A DNA stretch of 6,812 nucleotides from Bacillota bacterium (lineage in GTDB: Bacteria; Bacillota_C; Negativicutes; JAEYSJ01), in assembly GCA_023434855.1 (NCBI GenBank), contig JAEYSJ010000287.1:1-6812 (forward strand). The letters run 5' to 3'. Every line of letters starts with the position of its first letter. Position 1 is the first letter of the stretch. A program made the translations under genes and the position numbers. The notes beneath the pieces were generated by a model, which saw nothing but the letters and a program-made list of their open reading frames with translations, searched no databases and was not told the DNA's origin. Positions 1 to 5,617 of this stretch are shown here, one piece after another.

Positions 1-1
1 A

Positions 2-1417
2 ACCAATGTCAATACCGGTGCTAATTCAGGCAAATCAGGCAAATCAGGCAACAGTTTCGCCAATATACTTGGTGCGGCAACAAAGCAAAATGATACCGGG
101 GAGCAAACGAATGCAGCACAACCTACACCGCCTAACATTCCGTCGATTTTAACTGCCGCAATTATTTCACCTAATAAGGCTGCTACCGGTCTTGGTTTAA
201 ATTTGACTGATATCCTAAATATGCTTTCTAACACTGATACGTTTTCTAATACCGATGAGACTAAACAACCGGATACGGCTTCTGTAGATAATTTGGCAGC
301 CAACAATCAACTGATGGGCAATCTGGCTGCAATTATGGGAATGTTATCACCGACTAACAATGGTATGGCTTCTACCAATGCGGTCACCACTTCAACCGGC
401 AGTCAAATGAATCAGTCAATTATTACGGCCAGTCAACAACCTGAAATTGCTTCACTACTGTCTCAACTCACTACTATGTTGCAAAATGCCAACAAGCAGG
501 ATACTGCAAATGCCGGCGCATTACCGGATATTATGCAAAAATTGCAGATGCTTGTGGGGAATATCGAGCAAACAACAACTAACAATGCAGTTGCAACCGG
601 TAATCCCATCCCTTCCGAATTAATGGCTGCCGCAAATCCAAACGTAATATCAATTAAAAATACCAGTGGTGGATCGCAAATCGCTCCTTCACCTAGTAAA
701 GAAAACGCCAACGGACCGGCTAATTCGGATGATACACAAACAAATTTCATACCAGCGATCACTACTGCTGAAACAAAGATCACCAGTATCGAAAAGCAAG
801 CCGAAACCACGGCAGATATGCTGACTGCCAAAAAACAGGATGAAAACATTGCCGTGTTACCGGAAAGCAAAGATGCCAACCAAAGCATGTTTACAGGTAT
901 TCTTGATCAACAGATTTCCCAGGTTAGCCAGCAAGCCGGCATTAAGGAACCCAGCCAGCCATTAACCAATACTGTCCATGATCCTTATAACATTGCGTCA
1001 CAAATTGTCGAGCAGGCTCAACTGATCAGGCAACCGAATGATTTGCAGAACTCGCAAATGATTATTCAGCTTAAACCGGAGCATTTAGGTGAAGTTACGC
1101 TAAAAGTGACTGTAGACAACGGCGCAGTCAGTGCCACATTCCATTCCAACAACGCTGAAGTCCGCGGTGTTATCGAAGCATCCTTATCCCAACTGAAACA
1201 AGAGATGTCCAATCAAGGGCTAAAGGTTGAGTATGTTGGTGTGTACGCAGGCTTAGGACAGTTTTTATCTGACGGCGGACAGCGGGAAAACTTGCAACAG
1301 CCCGCAATAAAAGTACAGAATAAAAAAGCGGAAAAAGATTTTCTCCAGGCTATAGAAGAAACTGCCGAAACCCAGTCTGCAGCAACTGATGCTTCAGGTG
1401 TAGACTATCGTATTTAA
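2..1417 (+). CDS. fliK: FliK, flagellar hook-length control protein (5' end missing)
   Basis: FliK is the secreted ruler that measures hook length and triggers the switch of the flagellar export gate from hook to filament substrates. The frame is open from the first complete codon at position 2 to the TAA at 1415-1417, giving 471 visible residues. The true start lies upstream of the window, and the TTG at 203 is only an internal codon. About the first 320 visible residues are low-complexity and rich in Asn, Thr, Gln, Ala and Ser, as expected of the ruler region. The C-terminal Flg_hook domain spans roughly nt 980-1260. It contains the hallmark LKPEHLGEVTL (from nt 1070), followed by a predicted helix with VRGVIEASLSQLKQEM and then GLKVEYVGV. 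The gene sits 17 nt upstream of flgD, as in B. subtilis. The family call rests on the C-terminal domain, since the N-terminal part is not recognisable on its own. Confidence 0.95.
   Translation, partial: TNVNTGANSGKSGKSGNSFANILGAATKQNDTGEQTNAAQPTPPNIPSILTAAIISPNKAATGLGLNLTDILNMLSNTDTFSNTDETKQPDTASVDNLAANNQLMGNLAAIMGMLSPTNNGMASTNAVTTSTGSQMNQSIITASQQPEIASLLSQLTTMLQNANKQDTANAGALPDIMQKLQMLVGNIEQTTTNNAVATGNPIPSELMAAANPNVISIKNTSGGSQIAPSPSKENANGPANSDDTQTNFIPAITTAETKITSIEKQAETTADMLTAKKQDENIAVLPESKDANQSMFTGILDQQISQVSQQAGIKEPSQPLTNTVHDPYNIASQIVEQAQLIRQPNDLQNSQMIIQLKPEHLGEVTLKVTVDNGAVSATFHSNNAEVRGVIEASLSQLKQEMSNQGLKVEYVGVYAGLGQFLSDGGQRENLQQPAIKVQNKKAEKDFLQAIEETAETQSAATDASGVDYRI
26..52 (+). repeat. Three tandem 9-bp units inside fliK
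   Basis: The unit TCAGGCAAA occurs at 26-34 and 35-43, and a third copy with one mismatch (TCAGGCAAC) at 44-52. The repeat is in frame and encodes a Ser-Gly-Lys/Asn triplet in the low-complexity part of FliK. Gain or loss of a unit would lengthen or shorten the protein by three residues without a frameshift. Confidence 0.85.
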
Positions 1418-1421
1418 TGAG

Positions 1422-1428
1422 AAGGAGG
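1422..1428 (+). promoter_or_regulatory. Ribosome binding site of flgD
   Basis: AAGGAGG lies 6 nt before the ATG at 1435 and fixes that start. It falls in the short gap after the fliK stop codon, so flgD has its own strong initiation site. Confidence 0.85.
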
Positions 1429-1434
1429 TAAATT

Positions 1435-1851
1435 ATGTCATCGAATTATAGCGTTAATAATAATTCAACAACCCAAAATAATACTACTGGTACAAGTACC
1501 AATTCGACTGGCAAAAGCTCACTGGGTAAAGATGATTTCTTAAAATTGCTTGTTACCCAGTTGCAGTACCAGGATCCGCTGCAGCCGATGGATAATACGC
1601 AGTTTATTGCCCAGATGGCCCAGTTTTCCAGTTTAGAGCAAATGCAGAATCTGAATTCTTCAATGACTGTCAGTCAGGCTAGCAGCATGATTGGCAAGAC
1701 AATAAGCTGGACAGACGATAACGGTAAAGCTCAGTCCGGGGTTGTCGACTCGGTGAAGATCACTGACGGTACACCATATGTAGTAGTTGCTGGAACTAGT
1801 GTGGATTTAGATAAAATCACTACAATCCAAAACGCAGCAACAAAAGCGTAA
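1435..1851 (+). CDS. flgD: FlgD, hook cap / hook assembly scaffold protein
   Basis: FlgD forms the cap at the tip of the growing hook and guides polymerisation of FlgE; it is shed once the hook is complete. The protein has 138 residues. Residues 1-28 are a Ser/Thr/Asn-rich, probably disordered tail. Residues 31-75 carry the family hallmark, with [20 protein letters not shown] followed by [20 protein letters not shown]. Residues 83-132 ([10 protein letters not shown] to VDLDKITTI) fit the small Tudor-like beta domain. The protein lacks the extra FLN-like Ig domain of enterobacterial FlgD (over 200 residues), and its length is close to that of B. subtilis FlgD. The ATG is preceded by AAGGAGG at 1422-1428. 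The stop is 5 nt from the next start, so the two genes are probably translationally coupled. Confidence 0.97.
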   Translation: MSSNYSVNNNSTTQNNTTGTSTNSTGKSSLGKDDFLKLLVTQLQYQDPLQPMDNTQFIAQMAQFSSLEQMQNLNSSMTVSQASSMIGKTISWTDDNGKAQSGVVDSVKITDGTPYVVVAGTSVDLDKITTIQNAATKA

Positions 1852-1856
1852 CAGTT

Positions 1857-2252
1857 ATGGCTGATAATCGTATATATTATTCGCAACAGCCGCTTATCCC
1901 TGTCAGCAAGCCTAGCACGACTATTACGGAAAAAACTGCTGTTACCGCTTCAGGAAACAGCAATATCCAATTTGATCAAGTATTATTGCAGCAGCTTTCA
2001 GGTGTGAAATTTTCCCAACATGCTTTGCAGCGCCTGCAAAGCCGCAACATCCAATTTGGTCAGGATGAATTGGTTAAACTTAACGGCGCAATAGACAAAG
2101 CCGCTCAAAAAGGTGCCAAAGAATCGCTGGTTCTAATGAATAATTTAGCACTGGTTGTCAGTGTAAAGAATAAAACAGTGATTACCGCCATGGACGGCAA
2201 TAGTATCAAGGATAATGTTTTCACCAATATTGACAGTGCTGTAATTGTATGA
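1857..2252 (+). CDS. TIGR02530-family flagellar operon protein (Flagellar_put)
   Basis: This is a small conserved protein of 131 residues encoded in Firmicutes flagellar operons next to flgD and flgE; to my knowledge its precise role is unsettled. The N-terminus MADNRIYY and the Pro/Thr/Ser-rich segment to about residue 35 look flexible. The conserved core runs from about residue 50 to the end, with FSQHALQRLQSRNI (52-65), KAAQKGAKESLVLMNNLALVV (81-101), NKTVITAMD (105-113) and FTNIDSAVIV (122-131). There is no signal peptide, membrane segment or cysteine. The start lies only 5 nt after the flgD stop and lacks a clear Shine-Dalgarno sequence, so translation probably depends on ribosomes finishing flgD. 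Its position between hook cap and hook suggests a cytoplasmic role in hook export or assembly. That role is inference from context. Confidence 0.9.
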   Translation: MADNRIYYSQQPLIPVSKPSTTITEKTAVTASGNSNIQFDQVLLQQLSGVKFSQHALQRLQSRNIQFGQDELVKLNGAIDKAAQKGAKESLVLMNNLALVVSVKNKTVITAMDGNSIKDNVFTNIDSAVIV

Positions 2253-2324
2253 AAGGCTGGACCTCTTGCAGGGAAGCCTTTGGCTGCTGAATGACTGATG
2301 CAGCTAATAATAGTATTATTTTTT
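2252..2324 (+). other. Run of three possible stem-loops ahead of flgE
   Basis: The 109-nt gap before flgE begins with AAAGGCT (2252-2258), which pairs perfectly with AGCCTTT (2275-2281); the left arm starts on the last base of the preceding stop codon. A second stem pairs GCTGC (2283-2287) with GCAGC (2300-2304). A weak A/T stem, AATAA (2306-2310) with TTATT (2316-2320), runs into a T-rich stretch ending at 2324. AGCC at 2275-2278 can instead pair with GGCT at 2282-2285, so the first two stems have competing partners. The region could be a processing or attenuation element that sets FlgE level. It matches no riboswitch class I recognise, and it lacks the GC stem directly joined to a T-run that an intrinsic terminator needs. 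Confidence 0.5.
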
Positions 2325-2345
2325 ATTAACCATATTAAATTAACA

Positions 2346-2352
2346 GGGAGGT
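2346..2352 (+). promoter_or_regulatory. Ribosome binding site of flgE
   Basis: GGGAGGT lies 9 nt before the ATG at 2362. A second ATG follows at 2365, but the spacing favours the first. Confidence 0.8.
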
Positions 2353-2361
2353 CAATTTATT

Positions 2362-3618
2362 ATGATGCGTTCATTGTTTTCCGGTGTTTCCGGATTGCGT
2401 AATCACCAGACCCGGATGGATGTAATTGGCAATAATATTGCCAATGTCAATACCACTGGTTTTAAGGCAAGCAGTGTCAATTTTGAGGATATGCTAAGCC
2501 AGACTATTCAGGGGGCTTCTTCTCCCCAGAACGGTCTTGGCGGTACAAACCCGATGCAGGTGGGTTTGGGTGTCACCTTGGCAAGTATTAGCACCAATTT
2601 CACAGATGGCAGCACGGAATCTACCGGTGTGGATACCGACCTGGCAATTAGCGGCAACGGCTTTTTCGTATTGGCGCCTAACAGTAAAAATACCGACAAT
2701 TTAGTTTATACCAGGGCTGGGAATTTCGATTTTGATAAACAAGGCAATTATGTGGTACCAGGCACTGGCTATAATGTTATGGGCTGGATGGGTAATAATG
2801 GTGTTATCAATTCTTCCGGCGATGTAATGGGGATTAATATTCCGGTAGGGCTGCAGATGGCTTGTAATAAAACAACTACAGTAACGTATGAACATAACCT
2901 TGATTCAAATGGTGCTCTTGTCCCAACCCCAGCAACCGCTCCTACTTCTATAACAGTGTATGATGGTCAGGGGAATCCTCATATTCTTAACGGTACTTTA
3001 ACAAAAACCGCACCAAATACATGGTCATTTACAACTCCTGCGACCGATAATACAGGTGCTACTGTCGCTCTTACTGCTACAACGGTAACTTTCAGTGCTG
3101 GGGGTGTATATACAGGAGGTACTGCGACTGTAGTTATTACTCCGGCAAGTCCTATAGGTGCTTCACCATTTACAGTTACTCTTGATTTTACCAAATTGAC
3201 TCAATATAATGACGGCGAAGGTTCCACTGTTAAGGCAACCGATCAAGATGGCTATGCGGCAGGGACCCTTGCTTCTACAACAATGGATACTTCCGGAGTT
3301 ATTACCGGGAAGTTTACCAACGGGCAAAGCCAAAAATTGGCTCAGGTTGCGTTGGCTGTCTTTAACAATCCCGGTGGTCTTCTCAAGCTTGGCGACACTA
3401 CATATGCTGAATCGAACAACTCCGGCCAGAAACAGATTGGCCCTTCCAATTCAGGCGGACGTGGTGCAATTGCTCCTGGTTCGCTGGAAATGTCCAATGT
3501 TGATTTGGCGCAGGAATTTAGCGATATGATTATTACGCAACGTGGATTCCAGGCCAATTCTAAGATTATTACCACTTCTGACGATATGCTGCAAATTTTG
3601 GCTGATCTCAAGCGTTAA
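2362..3618 (+). CDS. flgE: FlgE, flagellar hook protein
   Basis: FlgE polymerises into the hook, the universal joint between the basal body and the filament. It is exported by the flagellar type III system, and no cleavable signal peptide is seen. The protein has 418 residues, well above the roughly 264 of B. subtilis FlgE, so the middle is expanded. Residues 1-37 are the rod/hook N-terminal helix with NNIANVNTTGFKAS (24-37). Residues 92-145 contain TDLAISGNGFFVLA and the Gly-rich D1 strands. Residues 165-325 form the variable FlaE/D2 region, which is very Thr-rich at 186-275. Residues 364-418 are the conserved C-terminal helix with GSLEMSNVDLAQEF, QRGFQANSKIITTSDDML and a terminal LKR. The only cysteine is Cys168. 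Codon use shifts within 186-275. FlgE rather than FlgF or FlgG is supported by the D2 region and the place after flgD. Confidence 0.96.
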   Translation: MMRSLFSGVSGLRNHQTRMDVIGNNIANVNTTGFKASSVNFEDMLSQTIQGASSPQNGLGGTNPMQVGLGVTLASISTNFTDGSTESTGVDTDLAISGNGFFVLAPNSKNTDNLVYTRAGNFDFDKQGNYVVPGTGYNVMGWMGNNGVINSSGDVMGINIPVGLQMACNKTTTVTYEHNLDSNGALVPTPATAPTSITVYDGQGNPHILNGTLTKTAPNTWSFTTPATDNTGATVALTATTVTFSAGGVYTGGTATVVITPASPIGASPFTVTLDFTKLTQYNDGEGSTVKATDQDGYAAGTLASTTMDTSGVITGKFTNGQSQKLAQVALAVFNNPGGLLKLGDTTYAESNNSGQKQIGPSNSGGRGAIAPGSLEMSNVDLAQEFSDMIITQRGFQANSKIITTSDDMLQILADLKR

Positions 3619-3645
3619 GAAAAACATTTCGTTTTCGAACAGTGA

Positions 3646-3718
3646 AGAATTTAAGTTGCTTTTCGGCTAAATAGCAGGTAATCAACTGTTTGCAGCCGCC
3701 CGAAAAGTTATAAATTCT
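3646..3718 (+). other. Nested long-range inverted repeat between flgE and flbD
   Basis: Outer arms AGAATTTA (3646-3653) and TAAATTCT (3711-3718) are perfect 8-bp complements. Inside them GCTTTTCGG (3658-3666) pairs with CCGAAAAGT (3700-3708), 9 bp with one G-U. The two helices are separated only by a small internal loop (3654-3657 and 3709-3710), so they can stack into one long arm. Alternative pairings exist: AGTTG (3654-3658) with CAACT (3683-3687), and CGGCT (3664-3668) with AGCCG (3694-3698). This looks like a structured RNA in the operon transcript rather than chance A/T symmetry. I recognise no known family in it, and its function is unknown. Confidence 0.6.
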
Positions 3719-3726
3719 GATACAGT

Positions 3727-3755
3727 AAAAAAATAGGGGGGAGTAATCTCCCCCC
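3727..3755 (-). terminator. Intrinsic-terminator-like hairpin reading on the minus strand
   Basis: GGGGGGAG (3736-3743) and CTCCCCCC (3748-3755) form a perfect 8-bp stem with a TAAT loop. Read on the minus strand, the stem is followed by TA and then seven Ts (complement of 3727-3733), the layout of a rho-independent terminator. Read on the plus strand, the stem is followed by ATAAAATTAAT with no T-tract, so termination of the flagellar transcript is not expected. In the mRNA the hairpin could instead protect or delimit ends between flgE and flbD. There is no minus-strand gene nearby for it to serve. Confidence 0.6.
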
Positions 3756-3773
3756 ATAAAATTAATCCTTATT

Positions 3774-3778
3774 GGAGG
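3774..3778 (+). promoter_or_regulatory. Ribosome binding site of flbD
   Basis: GGAGG lies 6 nt before the ATG at 3785. It sits 18 nt after the G/C hairpin ending at 3755, so initiation should remain accessible when that hairpin is folded. Confidence 0.8.
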
Positions 3779-3784
3779 CTGTTT

Positions 3785-3979
3785 ATGATAAAGGTTACTC
3801 GCCTTAAATCTCAGGACGAATTAGTGCTTAATGCCGAATTAATTGAAACTATCGAAGAAACTCCGGATACGGTTATTACACTTGTCAATGGGAAGAAGAT
3901 GATTGTCGAAGAGTCAATGGATGAAATAGTCCGCAAGGTTATGGAATATCGCCGGGCCATATTGCGAAATTTACGCTGA
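3785..3979 (+). CDS. swrD: FlbD-family protein (SwrD), flagellar motor power factor
   Basis: This is a 64-residue cytoplasmic protein of the FlbD family (PF06289). The B. subtilis member, SwrD (formerly YlzI), lies at the same place between flgE and fliL and is needed for swarming by increasing motor torque. It is unrelated to the NtrC-like regulator FlbD of Caulobacter. The family pattern is clear: MIKVTRL at the start, VLNAELIETIEETPDTVITL (residues 14-33), NGKKMIVEES (35-44) and a C-terminal helix DEIVRKVMEYRR. The length is typical. The segment KSQDE at 8-12 departs from the usual Asn-Gly before Glu in this loop. The next gene begins 96 nt downstream. Confidence 0.94.
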   Translation: MIKVTRLKSQDELVLNAELIETIEETPDTVITLVNGKKMIVEESMDEIVRKVMEYRRAILRNLR

Positions 3980-4028
3980 TGTTGTAAAAAAGTAGAATTA
4001 AGTAAAAGTTATTTATCCGCTTTTTGGC

Positions 4029-4034
4029 TATAAT
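4029..4034 (+). promoter_or_regulatory. Candidate -10 box upstream of fliL
   Basis: A perfect TATAAT lies in the non-coding gap 42 nt before the fliL GTG. No good -35 hexamer is present at 16-18 bp (the region reads AAAAGTTATTT), and a sigma-28 type site with correct spacing is not seen. It may be a weak internal vegetative promoter or chance in A/T-rich DNA. Confidence 0.3.
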
Positions 4035-4063
4035 TGGCTAAGATATTAATTATTAATGTTTTT

Positions 4064-4070
4064 GGGGGTG
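4064..4070 (+). promoter_or_regulatory. Ribosome binding site deciding the fliL start
   Basis: GGGGGTG lies 5 nt before the GTG at 4076. It supports that codon over the in-frame TTG at 4034, which overlaps the candidate -10 box and has no Shine-Dalgarno sequence. Confidence 0.7.
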
Positions 4071-4075
4071 TGGTA

Positions 4076-4552
4076 GTGGCCGAGGAGGAAAAAAAGTTTC
4101 CAGTATTTCTTATTATCGGTATGGTAGTATTTGGTTTGTTATTAGCTGGTGGTATTTCTTATTTTATTGCCACTAAAATCGTATCTGAAAGAACAGACAG
4201 AGTAGTTGATAAAAAATTTCATGAGCCTGGGACCTTTCTAAAATTGGGTGATTCGAAGGATGGTTTGATAATCAATATTGGCGGAGTTAATAGCGGGCGT
4301 TACCTGAAGATTGGTATAATTTTAGAAATTAGGCCTGATAAAAATGCAGCGGCCAAAGAGGGGAAAGCCATCTCACCAGAGGAAATAAAAATTCAGGACA
4401 CTGTTATCTATGTCCTGCGGTCACAAAAGATTGAAGACTTTGATCCTGCCAAGCAGGAACAGCTGAAAGAACTTATTAAAAACGAAGTTAATAAAGCGAT
4501 TGGCGATGATCGAGTGTATGAGGTATATATTACTAATTTTGTCTTGCAATAG
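4076..4552 (+). CDS. fliL: FliL, flagellar basal body-associated protein
   Basis: FliL is a single-pass inner-membrane protein that surrounds or contacts the MotAB stator units and supports torque and stator stability. Starting at GTG 4076 the protein has 158 residues: a short charged cytoplasmic head (MAEEEKKF), one transmembrane helix at about 9-31 (PVFLIIGMVVFGLLLAGG), and a periplasmic domain. The family features are GTFLKLGDSKDGLIINIGG (about 52-70), the strand YLKIGIILEIRP, the helix AKQEQLKELIKNEVNKAI and the terminal VYEVYITNFVLQ, which corresponds to the FliL ending V-Y-x-T-x-F-V-x-Q. An upstream in-frame TTG at 4034 would add 14 residues but lacks a ribosome site. motA and motB are not adjacent. 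Confidence 0.95.
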   Translation: MAEEEKKFPVFLIIGMVVFGLLLAGGISYFIATKIVSERTDRVVDKKFHEPGTFLKLGDSKDGLIINIGGVNSGRYLKIGIILEIRPDKNAAAKEGKAISPEEIKIQDTVIYVLRSQKIEDFDPAKQEQLKELIKNEVNKAIGDDRVYEVYITNFVLQ

Positions 4553-4580
4553 AACAATAGCTTCTGTCCGTAGTAATCGC

Positions 4581-4586
4581 TATAAT
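4581..4586 (+). promoter_or_regulatory. Candidate -10 box upstream of fliM
   Basis: TATAAT, within CGCTATAATGGA, lies 29 nt before the fliM start in the gap after fliL. A TCCG occurs 10 nt upstream of it (4567-4570), much as TCCG lies 9 nt upstream of the box ahead of fliL. No convincing -35 hexamer is visible, so this is tentative. Confidence 0.3.
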
Positions 4587-4600
4587 GGAATAGGGGTGTG

Positions 4601-4608
4601 AAAGGAGG
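4601..4608 (+). promoter_or_regulatory. Ribosome binding site deciding the fliM start
   Basis: AAAGGAGG lies 7 nt before GTG 4616. An in-frame GTG at 4598 precedes this site and would translate it as Lys-Gly-Gly-Gly, so 4616 is the better start. Confidence 0.85.
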
Positions 4609-4615
4609 AGGAGTA

Positions 4616-5617
4616 GTGGCCGGAGATGTATTATCACAGTCTGAGATTGATGAACTACTATCTGCAATTTCGACTGGAGTAGTATCTGCTGAGGATATCA
4701 AGAGTGAAGAAAAACAGAAAAAGGTCAAAGTTTACGATTTCAAACGTCCTGACAAGTTTTCCAAAGACCAAATTCGCACTTTAAACATGATCCACGAGAA
4801 TTTTGCCCGTTTCCTCAATACTTATCTTTCTACACACCTAAGAACACTTGTGCATTTGGATGTTGCGTCAGTAGACCAGGTAACTTACGAAGAGTTTATT
4901 CGTTCATTGCCAAATCCCAGCGTAATTAGTATTCTCCAGATGCTTCCTTTAAAAGGGAATATTGTATTTGAATTAAATCCTAACATTGTTTTCTCGATTA
5001 TTGACCGCTTATTCGGCGGGCCAGGATTACCCCCTGCTAAACCTCGCTCTTTAACTGATATTGAAGAGACAATAGTCCGCCGGGTAATTACGAAGGCATT
5101 GGAGTGTTTTCAGGAAGCTTGGAAACAAGTTATTGAAGTTGAGCCTAAACTGGGCTTAATTGAAACTAATCCGCAATTTACGCAGATTGTTCCGCCAAAT
5201 GACATGGTGGTTATCATTACCTTACACGCTAAAATTGGACAAGCAGAAGGTCTCATTAATATTTGTATACCTTATTTTGTCCTTGAGCCTATTATGTCTA
5301 AATTGACGACAACTTTCTGGGTGTCTTCCGGAATTTCCAAGCAAGCCTTGCCGGAGCATATTAATGCTTTGCAGCGTAAGCTGGAGAAAACGCTTGTTCC
5401 TGTTACTGTTAAATTAGGTCATGTCAGAATTACTGTACGTGAATTGCTAGAATTAGGAATAGGTGATGTATTGCAATTAGAAAGTAAAGTTGATGAGGAA
5501 CTTACTGTGAGTGTTGGACAGCGGGAGAAATATAAATGCCGACCCGGGCTTTCTGGCAAAAAAGTTGCAATACAGATTACACGAACTGTTTCAGAGGGAG
5601 ATGATAATAATGAGTGA
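4616..5617 (+). CDS. fliM: FliM, flagellar motor switch protein
   Basis: FliM is the C-ring protein that binds phosphorylated CheY and transmits the rotation signal to FliG. From GTG 4616 it has 333 residues, the usual length. The N-terminus MAGDVLSQSEIDELLSAIS (residues 1-19) holds the CheY-P binding motif LSQ-x-EID-x-LL and matches B. subtilis FliM closely. A linker of charged residues runs to about 38. The CheC-like middle domain spans about 39-230 and includes IIDRLFGGPG (residues 128-137), the Gly-Gly-Pro-Gly loop used in contact with FliG. It lacks the CheC catalytic signature, as expected of FliM. The C-terminal SpoA (FliN-like) domain spans about 257-322, with LEKTLVPVTVKLG and ITVRELLELGIGDVLQLE. 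Its stop overlaps the fliY start by 8 nt, which points to coupled translation of the two switch proteins. Confidence 0.97.
   Translation: MAGDVLSQSEIDELLSAISTGVVSAEDIKSEEKQKKVKVYDFKRPDKFSKDQIRTLNMIHENFARFLNTYLSTHLRTLVHLDVASVDQVTYEEFIRSLPNPSVISILQMLPLKGNIVFELNPNIVFSIIDRLFGGPGLPPAKPRSLTDIEETIVRRVITKALECFQEAWKQVIEVEPKLGLIETNPQFTQIVPPNDMVVIITLHAKIGQAEGLINICIPYFVLEPIMSKLTTTFWVSSGISKQALPEHINALQRKLEKTLVPVTVKLGHVRITVRELLELGIGDVLQLESKVDEELTVSVGQREKYKCRPGLSGKKVAIQITRTVSEGDDNNE
5594..5600 (+). promoter_or_regulatory. Ribosome binding site of fliY, inside the fliM 3' end
   Basis: GAGGGAG lies 9 nt before ATG 5610. A nearer in-frame ATG at 5601 directly abuts the site and is too close, so 5610 is preferred; it also gives the conserved N-terminus MSDGFLSQDEI. 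Confidence 0.7.

Noticed and set aside
203..205. TTG as the start of fliK
   Set aside because: The frame stays open to the window edge, no ribosome site precedes the TTG, and FliK N-termini are variable, so the gene is treated as 5'-truncated by the window.
463..888. Minus-strand open frame of 141 codons opposite fliK
   Set aside because: It lies wholly antisense to fliK in low-complexity DNA, resembles no family I know, and has the hydrophobic, Val/Ser/Cys-rich look of a complement of Asn/Thr/Gln/Ala codons.
2252..2324. Cyclic-di-GMP riboswitch ahead of flgE
   Set aside because: Such riboswitches occur near motility genes, and GCAGGGAAGCC here faintly recalls part of the GEMM-I motif, but the conserved core and helix order are not present.
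3209..3529. Plus-strand open frame of 106 codons inside flgE in another frame
   Set aside because: It overlaps the conserved C-terminal part of flgE, has no family resemblance, and is best explained as an alternate-frame shadow.
3736..3755. Plus-strand transcription terminator ending the hook gene block
   Set aside because: The stem is strong, but the plus-strand sequence after it (ATAAAATTAAT) has no T-tract; the T-tract is on the minus strand only.
4003..4033. Sigma-28 (SigD) type promoter before fliL: TAAA at 4003 and GGCTATAA at 4026
   Set aside because: The spacing is about 19 bp rather than about 15, and the second element matches only partly.
4408..4728. Minus-strand open frame of 106 codons spanning the fliL-fliM junction
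   Set aside because: It is antisense to the conserved ends of two certain genes, and its product looks like a translated complement.
5511..5609. TTG at 5511 or ATG at 5601 as the start of fliY
   Set aside because: The TTG lies deep inside the fliM SpoA domain without a ribosome site, and the ATG at 5601 abuts the Shine-Dalgarno sequence. ATG 5610 gives both good spacing and the conserved N-terminus.
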